From Brevundimonas pishanensis (GTDB lineage Bacteria > Pseudomonadota > Alphaproteobacteria > Caulobacterales > Caulobacteraceae), in assembly GCF_022750635.1 (NCBI RefSeq), contig NZ_JAJKBG010000003.1:124001-188000 (forward strand): a DNA stretch of 64,000 bases, written 5' to 3'. Position numbers and translations under genes: made by a program. Position 1 is the first letter of the stretch, and the number at the start of each line of letters is the position of its first letter. Positions 50,949 through 58,274 of this stretch are shown piece after piece. The notes below the pieces were generated by a model, which saw only the letters and a list, made by a program, of their open reading frames with translations, was not told the origin of the DNA and did not search any database.

Positions 50949-52247
50949 TCAGCCGCCAAAGACGCGGTTGAAGATCACGTCGACATTTTTGGTGTGGTAG
51001 CCAATGTCGAACAGGGCCTCTAGTTCGGCGTCCGGCAGGGTCACGCGCTCGTCTGCCTTCAGGAAGTCGATGAAGCGGCCTTCGCCACGCCAGACCTTCA
51101 TGGCGTTCTCTTGCACGGCGGCATAGGCGTCTTCACGGCTGATACCAGCCTGCGTAAGAGCCAGCATGACACGCTGCGAGAACACGAGGCCACCAAGGCG
51201 GTCCATGTTCTTCTGCATGTTGTCCGGATAGATGTTCATGCGCTCGACGACGCCCGCCAGACGGTGCAGGGCGAAGTCGAGGTGGATGGTGGCGTCCGGA
51301 CCGATGCCGCGCTCAACCGACGAGTGGCTGATATCGCGCTCGTGCCACAGGGCGACGTTTTCCATCGCCGGAACAACCGACGAGCGGACGAGGCGTGCGA
51401 GGCCAGTCAGGTTCTCGGTCAGGATCGGGTTGCGCTTGTGCGGCATGGCCGACGAGCCCTTTTGACCCTTGTCGAAGAACTCTTCGGCTTCCAGCACTTC
51501 GGTGCGCTGCAGGTGGCGGATTTCGGTGGCCAGACGCTCGATCGACGAGGCGATGACGCCAAGGGCGGCAAAGTAGGCCGCGTGACGGTCGCGCGGGATG
51601 ACCTGTGTCGAGACCGGCTCGACCTGCAGACCCATCTGGTCGGCGACGTATTGTTCAACTTCCGGCGAGACGTTGGCGAAGGTGCCGACCGCGCCCGAGA
51701 TGGCGCAGGTGGCGATCTCTTCACGGGCGGTGACCAGACGGCGACGGGCGCGTTGCCACTCGGCGTGATAGCCAGCCAGCTTCAGACCGAAGGTTACCGG
51801 CTCGGCGTGGATGCCGTGCGAGCGACCGACGCAGACGGTGTATTTGTGTTCCTTGGCGCGGGTTTCCAGCGCCGCCAGAACGCGATCCACACCGGCCAGC
51901 AGCAAGTCCGACGAGCGGGCCAGTTGCACGGCAAAGCAGGTGTCCAGAACGTCCGACGAGGTCATGCCCTGGTGCAGGAAGCGGGCTTCGTCACCAACGA
52001 TTTCCGCAACGTGCGTCAGGAAGGCGATGACGTCGTGCTTGGTGGTGCGTTCGATCTCGTCGATGCGGTCGGCATCGAAGGTGGCATCCTTGCCCTTGGT
52101 CCAGATCGCCTCAGCGGCTTCGGTCGGGATCACACCCAGCTCGGCCATCTTGGTGGCGGCGTGGGCTTCGATCTCGAACCAGATCTTGTACTTGGTGTCC
52201 TGGGACCAGATGGCGACGGCTTCGGGGCGGGTGTAGCGCGTGATCAT
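50949..52247 (-). CDS. purB: adenylosuccinate lyase
   Basis: A 432-residue fumarase-superfamily enzyme acting on both SAICAR and adenylosuccinate. Signature G-S-S-A-M-P-H-K-R-N-P at about 260, G-M-T-S-S-D-V-L-D-T and G-R-S-H-G-I-H-A-E-P near residue 130. Start M-I-T-R-Y-T-R-P-E at 52247 is usual for the family; an in-frame ATG four codons upstream (52259) is possible. Divergent from the riboswitch-controlled exporter. Confidence 0.95.
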   Translation of the reverse strand: MITRYTRPEAVAIWSQDTKYKIWFEIEAHAATKMAELGVIPTEAAEAIWTKGKDATFDADRIDEIERTTKHDVIAFLTHVAEIVGDEARFLHQGMTSSDVLDTCFAVQLARSSDLLLAGVDRVLAALETRAKEHKYTVCVGRSHGIHAEPVTFGLKLAGYHAEWQRARRRLVTAREEIATCAISGAVGTFANVSPEVEQYVADQMGLQVEPVSTQVIPRDRHAAYFAALGVIASSIERLATEIRHLQRTEVLEAEEFFDKGQKGSSAMPHKRNPILTENLTGLARLVRSSVVPAMENVALWHERDISHSSVERGIGPDATIHLDFALHRLAGVVERMNIYPDNMQKNMDRLGGLVFSQRVMLALTQAGISREDAYAAVQENAMKVWRGEGRFIDFLKADERVTLPDAELEALFDIGYHTKNVDVIFNRVFGG

Positions 52248-52378
52248 GGTTGCGCTCATTCCTTCCCAACGCGCCATGAGTCAAGGCGCGCAAAGCCATG
52301 TTATGCAGGGGTCACGAAACCTTCATAGAGCAGAGCGGTTTGACTTCGCGGAACACGGTCCTATTTTATGGCCGATCA

Positions 52379-52443
52379 GGAGGACGACCTCCCCCATAGC
52401 GGGCATCCACGTCGGGACGACCCGACATGCCATGCATAGGGAG
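52379..52443 (+). promoter_or_regulatory. guanidine-II (mini-ykkC) riboswitch
   Basis: Two hairpins with the diagnostic ACGR loop: P1 GGAGG-ACGA-CCTCC (52379-52392) and P2 GTCGGG-ACGA-CCCGAC (52411-52426), joined by 18 bases. The 3' arm of P1 includes CTCCC (52389-52393), exactly complementary to GGGAG (52439-52443), the exporter's Shine-Dalgarno. Guanidine binding should stabilise P1/P2 and free the ribosome site, turning translation on. It lies directly upstream of a Gdx/SugE gene, the classical target. Confidence 0.93.
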
Positions 52444-52449
52444 TCTGTC

Positions 52450-52770
52450 GTGGCCTGGGTTTTCCTTTTTCTCGCCGGTCTGTTTGAAATCGTCTGGGCT
52501 TTTCTGATGAAAAGCTCCGAGGGCTTCACCAAGCTTTGGCCGTCCATCGGCACCATCGGCTTCATGATCGTCAGCTTTGGCCTGCTGGCAGTGGCGATGA
52601 AATCGCTACCGCTGGGAACGGCTTACGCCATCTGGACCGGTATCGGGGCCGTTGGTGCCTTCATTGTCGGTATTACGGTTCTGGGCGAGGCGATTACGCC
52701 TATGCGGGTGATCGGGGGTCTGCTTATCGTGTCGGGGCTGGTTGTGCTGAAACTGTCATCCAGCCACTAA
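52450..52770 (+). CDS. gdx: guanidinium exporter Gdx (SugE, small multidrug resistance family)
   Basis: A 106-residue, four-helix SMR protein: A-W-V-F-L-F-L-A-G-L-F-E-I-V-W-A with the central Glu13, L-K/M-K-S-S-E-G-F-T-K-L-W-P-S, and L-P-L-G-T-A-Y-A-I-W-T-G-I-G-A-V-G. SugE/Gdx proteins export guanidinium in exchange for protons. GTG 52450 with AGGGAG six bases upstream gives the standard N-terminus; the frame upstream passes through the riboswitch and is not coding. Followed 24 bases later by a GST gene. Confidence 0.94.
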   Translation: MAWVFLFLAGLFEIVWAFLMKSSEGFTKLWPSIGTIGFMIVSFGLLAVAMKSLPLGTAYAIWTGIGAVGAFIVGITVLGEAITPMRVIGGLLIVSGLVVLKLSSSH

Positions 52771-52794
52771 CGCTTTTGAGGGGAGGCGGGCGAA

Positions 52795-53442
52795 ATGAAG
52801 CTGCTCATAGGTCCAAGGCAATATTCCACATGGTCCTTGCGGCCCTATCTGGTTTTGAAAAGGGCTGGTGCCGACTTCACAACGCTCGATGCCCGCTATG
52901 ATACGCCCGAGCAAAAGGCGGCACTTTCCAAGGTGTCGCCATCGGGGCTTGTCCCTCTACTGATGATTGGCGAAGACAAGATCTGGGACAGTCTGGCCAT
53001 CAGCGAGTGGGCCGCAGAGACCTATCCAGAAGCCGGTCTTTGGCCAGCAGACGCTAAGGCCCGCGCCTATGCCCGCGCGGTCACGGCTGAAATGCATTCA
53101 GGCTATCACGCGCTGCGGCACTACTGCGGCACCAGCTATGAGCATCCGCAAGTTGGACTTTCATTCGCGCCTGCGCCCGAGCATCCCGATCTGTCCGCAG
53201 ACATCAGGCGGTTGGTCGGTGTTTGGACGCAGATGCGTCAGCGGTTCGGTAGCGAAGGGCCTTGGCTGTTCGGGCGCTGGTCTATCGCCGATGCCTTTTT
53301 CACGCCTGTGGCTGCACGGGTGCGTCATTTCCAGCTTGATCTGGGTGCGCACGGGGACGAACAGAGCATTGCCAAAACCTATGCCGCGACTTTGCTGTCC
53401 AATCCCGATTATCTGGAATGGGAAAAGGCCGCTAGCGTCTGA
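52795..53442 (+). CDS. glutathione S-transferase family protein
   Basis: A 215-residue protein with an N-terminal thioredoxin-fold domain: Y-S-T-W-S-L-R-P at 10-17 (Ser13 or Ser15 as candidate glutathione-activating residue), P-S-G-L-V-P-L-L and D-S-L-A-I-S-E-W; then a helical C-terminal domain with W-L-F-G-R-W-S-I-A-D-A-F. GAGGGGAGG precedes the ATG. It may share the gdx transcript, which would put it under guanidine control only at the transcript level, not by the translational switch. Confidence 0.9.
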   Translation: MKLLIGPRQYSTWSLRPYLVLKRAGADFTTLDARYDTPEQKAALSKVSPSGLVPLLMIGEDKIWDSLAISEWAAETYPEAGLWPADAKARAYARAVTAEMHSGYHALRHYCGTSYEHPQVGLSFAPAPEHPDLSADIRRLVGVWTQMRQRFGSEGPWLFGRWSIADAFFTPVAARVRHFQLDLGAHGDEQSIAKTYAATLLSNPDYLEWEKAASV

Positions 53443-53523
53443 AAGATTGGAACTTTCGACAGCTAAGAGAACGATGTTTTAAAACTTGCCCGCCAAAGTC
53501 TGTTGGATAACAGGGCGGACAGC

Positions 53524-53634
53524 ATGCGAACAATCGACCGGGGTACGAATTGGGGACGCCGCACACGAGCCTACGCCATTTTAGTGGTGGCGCTGGGTGT
53601 CGGGTGGGCGCTGGTCCAGAGCAGCTTCTACTAA
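53524..53634 (+). CDS. 36-residue single-span membrane peptide
   Basis: ATG 53524 to TAA 53634. The peptide has a basic N-terminus (R-T-I-D-R-G-T-N-W-G-R-R-T-R) and one hydrophobic span (A-I-L-V-V-A-L-G-V-G-W-A-L-V) ending S-S-F-Y. AGGGCGG lies 6-12 bases upstream. It converges with the lytic transglycosylase. Function unknown; the charge pattern fits a real inner-membrane peptide with its N-terminus inside. Confidence 0.5.
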   Translation: MRTIDRGTNWGRRTRAYAILVVALGVGWALVQSSFY

Positions 53635-53642
53635 GGGCAGGC

Positions 53643-55382
53643 CTAGTTGCCCGTCGGAGCCTGTTCGGCAAACGCCGTCTGGGTCGGCTGGGGCAGCGGG
53701 GGCTGGTAGTCCAACGACACCGGAATAGCGCGAGCACCGGACACGACTGCGTCCAGCGTGTTAAGCGGGCCGCCCATCAGGCGCTTGTAGATCCAATAGG
53801 CCGCGACCACCTTTTCCACGTAATCGCGGGCTTGCGGCACGTCGATCGTCTCGATCAGCAATAGCGGATCGGCGTCTGTGCCCAACTTGCGCATGGCCGC
53901 GATCATCGGTCCGGGGCCAGCGTTGTAGGACGCAACCGTCTTCAGGATATCGCCGCCGAAGCTCTCGATGGACATAAGGCGGTTCAGATAGTCCTGACCC
54001 AGTTTCATATTGTGCGACGGGTCCAGCAGGCGTTGCGGCTGGCGGGTATAGGACTGATCGCCGGTCATATAGGCGGCTGTCGACGGCATGACCTGCATGA
54101 GGCCATAGGCACCCGCGCCCGAACGGACACCGGGGTCAAACGCTGACTCCTTGCGGATCAAGGCGTACACAAGGGCCTGATCAACCGTATAGCCACCCTC
54201 TGGGAACAGGGGCGGCATCGGATAGTCGGCAGCATCGACCGCCGAAGCGGCGCGCTCGGCGGCGCGACCGGGGGCAACCAGATTATACAGGCCTGCCCAC
54301 ATTTGCCGGGCTTGCAGATCGCGCGAGCGGCGAAGACCTTCTCGCGCGGCCTCGGCGGCATCCGAACGGCGACCCACTTCATACAGAGCCAGCGTGCGGC
54401 GCGCAGTCTCGTCCTGATGGACAAAGGCGTTCAATGCGCGACCGTCCACCTGAGGGGCGGTCTCCCCACCACCAGCGGATCGGTTGACGGCGTAGTAGGA
54501 GCGCGGGCCGGTATTGTTGATCACCAGTTCCTGCCCCAGCTGGTGCAGGGCAATCTGGCCATAGAAGGTTGCGGGCCAGCGGGCAGCCTGTTGCAAAAGA
54601 GGCTGGACGCGATCCTGACGGCTGGTCTGGGCTGCGGCGCGCGAGGCCCAATAGGCTGCGCCCGCGCGGACCCACGGGTCTTCGGTCGGATCATCCAGCA
54701 CATGCTGGAACGCGACGTAGGCGTCGTTGAAACGGCTCATACGCCACGCGGCCATGGCCGAGGTCCACCAGTCCCCCAACTCGATGCCCGTATCGTAGGC
54801 ACCTTGAAGATCGTCATTGTTCAGCATGACGCGGGCGGCACGCGACGGATCGATAGAGCTTTGTCCGGCGCGGGTCACACTGTCCCAAGTGCGCGTCAGG
54901 AAACCGCCTGGACGCGGGGGCGGGGTGACGCCGTCGGGCAGACGACGCATGGCCAGACTATAAACCCGCTCGGCCATCGGTAGGTCCGAGAAGTTCTGAA
55001 GCCAGATGACCAGTTCGTCGTAGGTGGCGACATGGTTAGCGTGGAAGAGGCGCTCGAACTCCAGTTGCCCCAGCAGGATGCGATCCTGAACACGCTGGGC
55101 GCTGGCGCGGGCGGTCTCCAGATCGCCGCGACGCAGGGCATCGAAGGCGGTGGTGTAGGTCAGGCGATCCGCGCTGCTGAGGGCCGACGGCGAAGATTGA
55201 TCGGCATCATAGGGCACAGCAGAAGACGCAGCCGCTCCCGTCGTCGCCACATCGGTCGCTTCGGTCGCTGTAGATGGCGTTGCCAGTGCCAGCGGCGCGA
55301 GCAGTGCAATCAGGGCCAGTGCGGATTGTGGGCGGGATACAGAAAATCGAAAGGCGCACTGCGCTCTGTTGTCGAACTTCAT
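53643..55382 (-). CDS. soluble-type lytic murein transglycosylase (Slt70-like)
   Basis: A 579-residue protein with a signal peptide (about 10-45), a long superhelical U-domain and a C-terminal SLT domain: catalytic Glu at about 412 in L-I-R-K-E-S-A-F-D-P, then G-A-Y-G-L-M-Q-V-M-P-S-T-A, and V-A-S-Y-N-A-G-P-G. It cleaves peptidoglycan to 1,6-anhydromuropeptides. ATG 55382 is chosen because AAGGGGG lies upstream; ATG 55403 is the alternative. Confidence 0.92.
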   Translation of the reverse strand: MKFDNRAQCAFRFSVSRPQSALALIALLAPLALATPSTATEATDVATTGAAASSAVPYDADQSSPSALSSADRLTYTTAFDALRRGDLETARASAQRVQDRILLGQLEFERLFHANHVATYDELVIWLQNFSDLPMAERVYSLAMRRLPDGVTPPPRPGGFLTRTWDSVTRAGQSSIDPSRAARVMLNNDDLQGAYDTGIELGDWWTSAMAAWRMSRFNDAYVAFQHVLDDPTEDPWVRAGAAYWASRAAAQTSRQDRVQPLLQQAARWPATFYGQIALHQLGQELVINNTGPRSYYAVNRSAGGGETAPQVDGRALNAFVHQDETARRTLALYEVGRRSDAAEAAREGLRRSRDLQARQMWAGLYNLVAPGRAAERAASAVDAADYPMPPLFPEGGYTVDQALVYALIRKESAFDPGVRSGAGAYGLMQVMPSTAAYMTGDQSYTRQPQRLLDPSHNMKLGQDYLNRLMSIESFGGDILKTVASYNAGPGPMIAAMRKLGTDADPLLLIETIDVPQARDYVEKVVAAYWIYKRLMGGPLNTLDAVVSGARAIPVSLDYQPPLPQPTQTAFAEQAPTGN

Positions 55383-55505
55383 GAGCGCGGAGGCCCCCTT
55401 CATCGGCGTACTGACGGTTTTGCGAACCGGACAGATCGCTCTGTGGATTGGTCACCAGATCGGGGAATAATGCCCGTTTTTGGACATCCACTCAACTTTT
55501 TAAGG

Positions 55506-56309
55506 TTACAGCTTGGCCGTTACGGCAAGCATATCGCGCCAAACGGCACCCTTGGCGAGCGGCTGTTGCAACAGGAAACCGGGGTGGAAAGTGGTCATAA
55601 CGGGCAGGGCGGAATGCCCCTCCGGCGTCCACTCCTTCCACTGGCCTTGGAGGCGTAACAGGCTCTCGTTACTCGACAAAATCCCGCGAACAGCGACTGC
55701 GCCGATCAACAGCACAGCTTTAGGCTGAATGAGCTGGATGGCGCGCTCGATGAAGGGCAGGCAGACGGCCTGTTCTTCCGGTGTGGGAGGACGATTTCCG
55801 GGCGGGTGCCAAAAGACGGTTTGCGTCAGATATGTCCTGTCGGCCACACCTGCGGCGACAAGAATCCGGTCGAGCAAGCGTCCGGCGGGTCCCGAAAACG
55901 CCTGTCCGGCATTGTCATCGTCGCCGGTCGGGGCGTCCCCGATCACCAGAAGATCCGCATCTGCCGCGCCGCACCCGAACAACGCGTTGCGCGCGCCCAT
56001 CATCTTCAGGGCGCATCCGTCAAAGGCAGCGACGGAGGCGATCAGGGCATCCAGGGTTTCAGCCTGCGTGGCCAGTTGCCGCGCCGCCGGAACGCCGGCA
56101 GCGGTATTGGTTGTCCCGAGCGGGCCGCGCACCGGCTGTACGGCGGCAAGCTTTTGCACAGCCGCAGGTGTCGGCAGAGCTTGAATAACGGTATGATCAA
56201 CCGGCTCGTCTAGATAGCAGGCGTCCACGCCCGCATCGAGCCAAAAGGCGAGCAGGGATTCGTAGGCGCCGATATCCGAAGTTTGAGCGTTCATTCCAGT
56301 TATAGCCAT
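55506..56309 (-). CDS. uracil-DNA glycosylase family 4 homolog with altered Fe-S cysteines
   Basis: A 267-residue protein: a variable N-terminal 95 residues, then a UDG domain with I-G-D-A-P-T-G-D-D-D (127-132 region) in place of the usual G-E-A-P-G-x-x-E-D, H-P-P-G-N-R-P-P-T-P-E-E, and F-H-P-G-F-L-L. Of the four family-4 cluster cysteines, Cys99 and Cys183 are present, but the position after Cys99 (Lys102) and the one before H-P-P (Trp167) are not cysteine, so a 4Fe-4S cluster is unlikely. Probably still a DNA glycosylase; activity uncertain. Confidence 0.85.
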   Translation of the reverse strand: MAITGMNAQTSDIGAYESLLAFWLDAGVDACYLDEPVDHTVIQALPTPAAVQKLAAVQPVRGPLGTTNTAAGVPAARQLATQAETLDALIASVAAFDGCALKMMGARNALFGCGAADADLLVIGDAPTGDDDNAGQAFSGPAGRLLDRILVAAGVADRTYLTQTVFWHPPGNRPPTPEEQAVCLPFIERAIQLIQPKAVLLIGAVAVRGILSSNESLLRLQGQWKEWTPEGHSALPVMTTFHPGFLLQQPLAKGAVWRDMLAVTAKL

Positions 56310-56366
56310 TAAGCCTTGACCGCCCCCGCGTCACCTACCGATAAGGCTTATAACCACGAAGATATT

Positions 56367-58142
56367 ATGGATTCCGGGGATCACATGACCGAACAAGTAA
56401 CCGAAGGCGGCGCCAAGAACGCCTGGCAAGAGGCTGTCATCGACAATCTGCCGCCGCTGGAGGCGCTGGCCGGTGTCGAGCGCGAGGTCATGGAATATGA
56501 CGTCGTCATCATTGGCGGTGGTCCTGCTGGCCTGTCGGCAGCGATCCGTCTGAAGCAGCGTGCTGAGAAGGACGGCAAGGAAATCAACGTCGCCGTTCTG
56601 GAAAAGTCTGCCGAAATCGGCGGCCACATCCTTTCGGGCGCAGTGATCGATCCCAAGGCGCTGAACGAACTCTTCCCGAACTGGAAGGAAATGGGCGCGC
56701 CGCTCGAGACTCCGGTCAAGGAAGACAAATTCCTGGTGCTTGGCCCGGCAGGTCAGATGGGCCTGCCGATGTTTGCCCTGCCGCCGTTTATGCACAACCA
56801 CGGCTGCTACATCGGCTCGCTGGGCAATCTGGCCCGCTGGCTGGGCGAGCAGGCCGAGGCTCTGGGCGTCGAAGTCTATCCGGGCATGGCGGCCAGCCAC
56901 GTTGTCTGGGGTGACGATGGCCGTGTGAAGGGCGTTGTTGCCGGCGTGTTCGGTATCGACCGCGAAGGCAAGCCGACTGGCGACTTCCAGCCGGGTATCG
57001 AACTGCATGGCAAATATGTCTTCATCGCCGAAGGCGTGCGGGGTTCGCTGGCCAAGACCATCATGGCCAAGCACAACCTGTGCGACGCTGCCGAACCGCA
57101 AAAGTTCGGCATCGGCATCAAGGAGCTGTGGCAGATTCCGGCGGAAAACCACAAGCCGGGTCTGGTGCAGCACACCACGGGCTGGCCGCTGGATGACAAG
57201 ACCGGCGGTGGTTCGTTCCTGTACCACTTCGGCGACCGCTATGTGTCGGTCGGCTTTGTGACGCACCTGAACTACAAGAACCCGTACCTGTCGCCGTTTG
57301 ACGAGTTCCAGCGCTTCAAGCACCACGAGTCGGTTGCGCATCACCTCGAAGGCGGCACCCGTATCTCCTACGGCGCACGTGCCATCACCGAGGGCGGTTT
57401 CCAGTCGGTGCCGAAGCTTGCCTTCCCGGGCGGCGCACTGATCGGCTGCTCGGCCGGTTTCGTGAACGTGCCGCGCATCAAGGGCAGCCACAATGCCATG
57501 AAGACCGGCATGCTGGCTGCTGATGCCGCCTATGATGCCGTCATCGCTGGTCGCGAGGGCGACGTGCTGGAAGCCTATGAAGCGTCCTACAAGACCTCGT
57601 GGGTCTATAAGGAACTTAAGATCGTTCGTAACGCCAAGCCGCTGCTGACCAAGTTCGGCACCATGCTGGGCGGCGCGATCGGCATGTTCGACCTGTGGGT
57701 GAACCACCTGACGGGCGGCTTCTCGTTCTTCGGTACGATGAAGCACCACAAGACGGATGCGGCCTCGACCGAACCGGCCTCGATGCACAAGCCGATTGCC
57801 TATCCGAAGCCGGACGGCAAGCTGTCGTTCGACAAGCTGTCGTCGGTGTTCATCTCAAACACCAACCACGCCGAAGATCAGCCCGCTCACCTGAAGCTGC
57901 TGGACCCGAGCGTGCCGATCAACGTCAACCTGCCCAAGTATGGCGAGCCTGCTCGTCTGTACTGCCCGGCGGGTGTGTACGAGGTGGTTTACGCCAACGA
58001 AGCCGAAAAGACCGATCCACGCTTCGTGATCAACGCCCAGAACTGCGTCCACTGCAAAACCTGCGACATCAAGGACCCGTCGCAGAACATTGTCTGGACC
58101 ACGCCGGAAGGCGCAGGCGGCCCGAACTATCCGAACATGTAA
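56367..58142 (+). CDS. electron transfer flavoprotein-ubiquinone oxidoreductase
   Basis: About 591 residues. FAD site V-I-I-G-G-G-P-A-G-L-S-A-A near residue 48-60; quinone-binding middle domain with G-G-Y/F-type G-F-Q-S-V-P-K-L; and a C-terminal 4Fe-4S domain with Cys in L-Y-C-P-A-G-V-Y and N-C-V-H-C-K-T-C. It passes electrons from ETF (fatty acid and amino acid oxidation) to ubiquinone at the inner membrane. Start uncertain: ATG 56367 or ATG 56385 (GGGG nearby); a TTG at 56316 is less likely. Confidence 0.94.
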   Translation: MDSGDHMTEQVTEGGAKNAWQEAVIDNLPPLEALAGVEREVMEYDVVIIGGGPAGLSAAIRLKQRAEKDGKEINVAVLEKSAEIGGHILSGAVIDPKALNELFPNWKEMGAPLETPVKEDKFLVLGPAGQMGLPMFALPPFMHNHGCYIGSLGNLARWLGEQAEALGVEVYPGMAASHVVWGDDGRVKGVVAGVFGIDREGKPTGDFQPGIELHGKYVFIAEGVRGSLAKTIMAKHNLCDAAEPQKFGIGIKELWQIPAENHKPGLVQHTTGWPLDDKTGGGSFLYHFGDRYVSVGFVTHLNYKNPYLSPFDEFQRFKHHESVAHHLEGGTRISYGARAITEGGFQSVPKLAFPGGALIGCSAGFVNVPRIKGSHNAMKTGMLAADAAYDAVIAGREGDVLEAYEASYKTSWVYKELKIVRNAKPLLTKFGTMLGGAIGMFDLWVNHLTGGFSFFGTMKHHKTDAASTEPASMHKPIAYPKPDGKLSFDKLSSVFISNTNHAEDQPAHLKLLDPSVPINVNLPKYGEPARLYCPAGVYEVVYANEAEKTDPRFVINAQNCVHCKTCDIKDPSQNIVWTTPEGAGGPNYPNM

Positions 58143-58181
58143 TCTGGCATGTAAGGCCCTGTAGGGTTTGAATGTTTTAAG

Positions 58182-58216
58182 GGAGGCGTTGCGATGTTCG
58201 CGACGCCTCCTTTTTT
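58182..58216 (+). terminator. intrinsic terminator of the ETF-QO gene
   Basis: GGAGGCGT (58182-58189) and ACGCCTCC (58203-58210), with further pairing in the loop, followed by six T. Confidence 0.92.
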
Positions 58217-58274
58217 GGGCGCGGCGGGTTACGCCACCTTGCCGACCGCAGAGAAAAAGTGAACTGTCGGCCGT

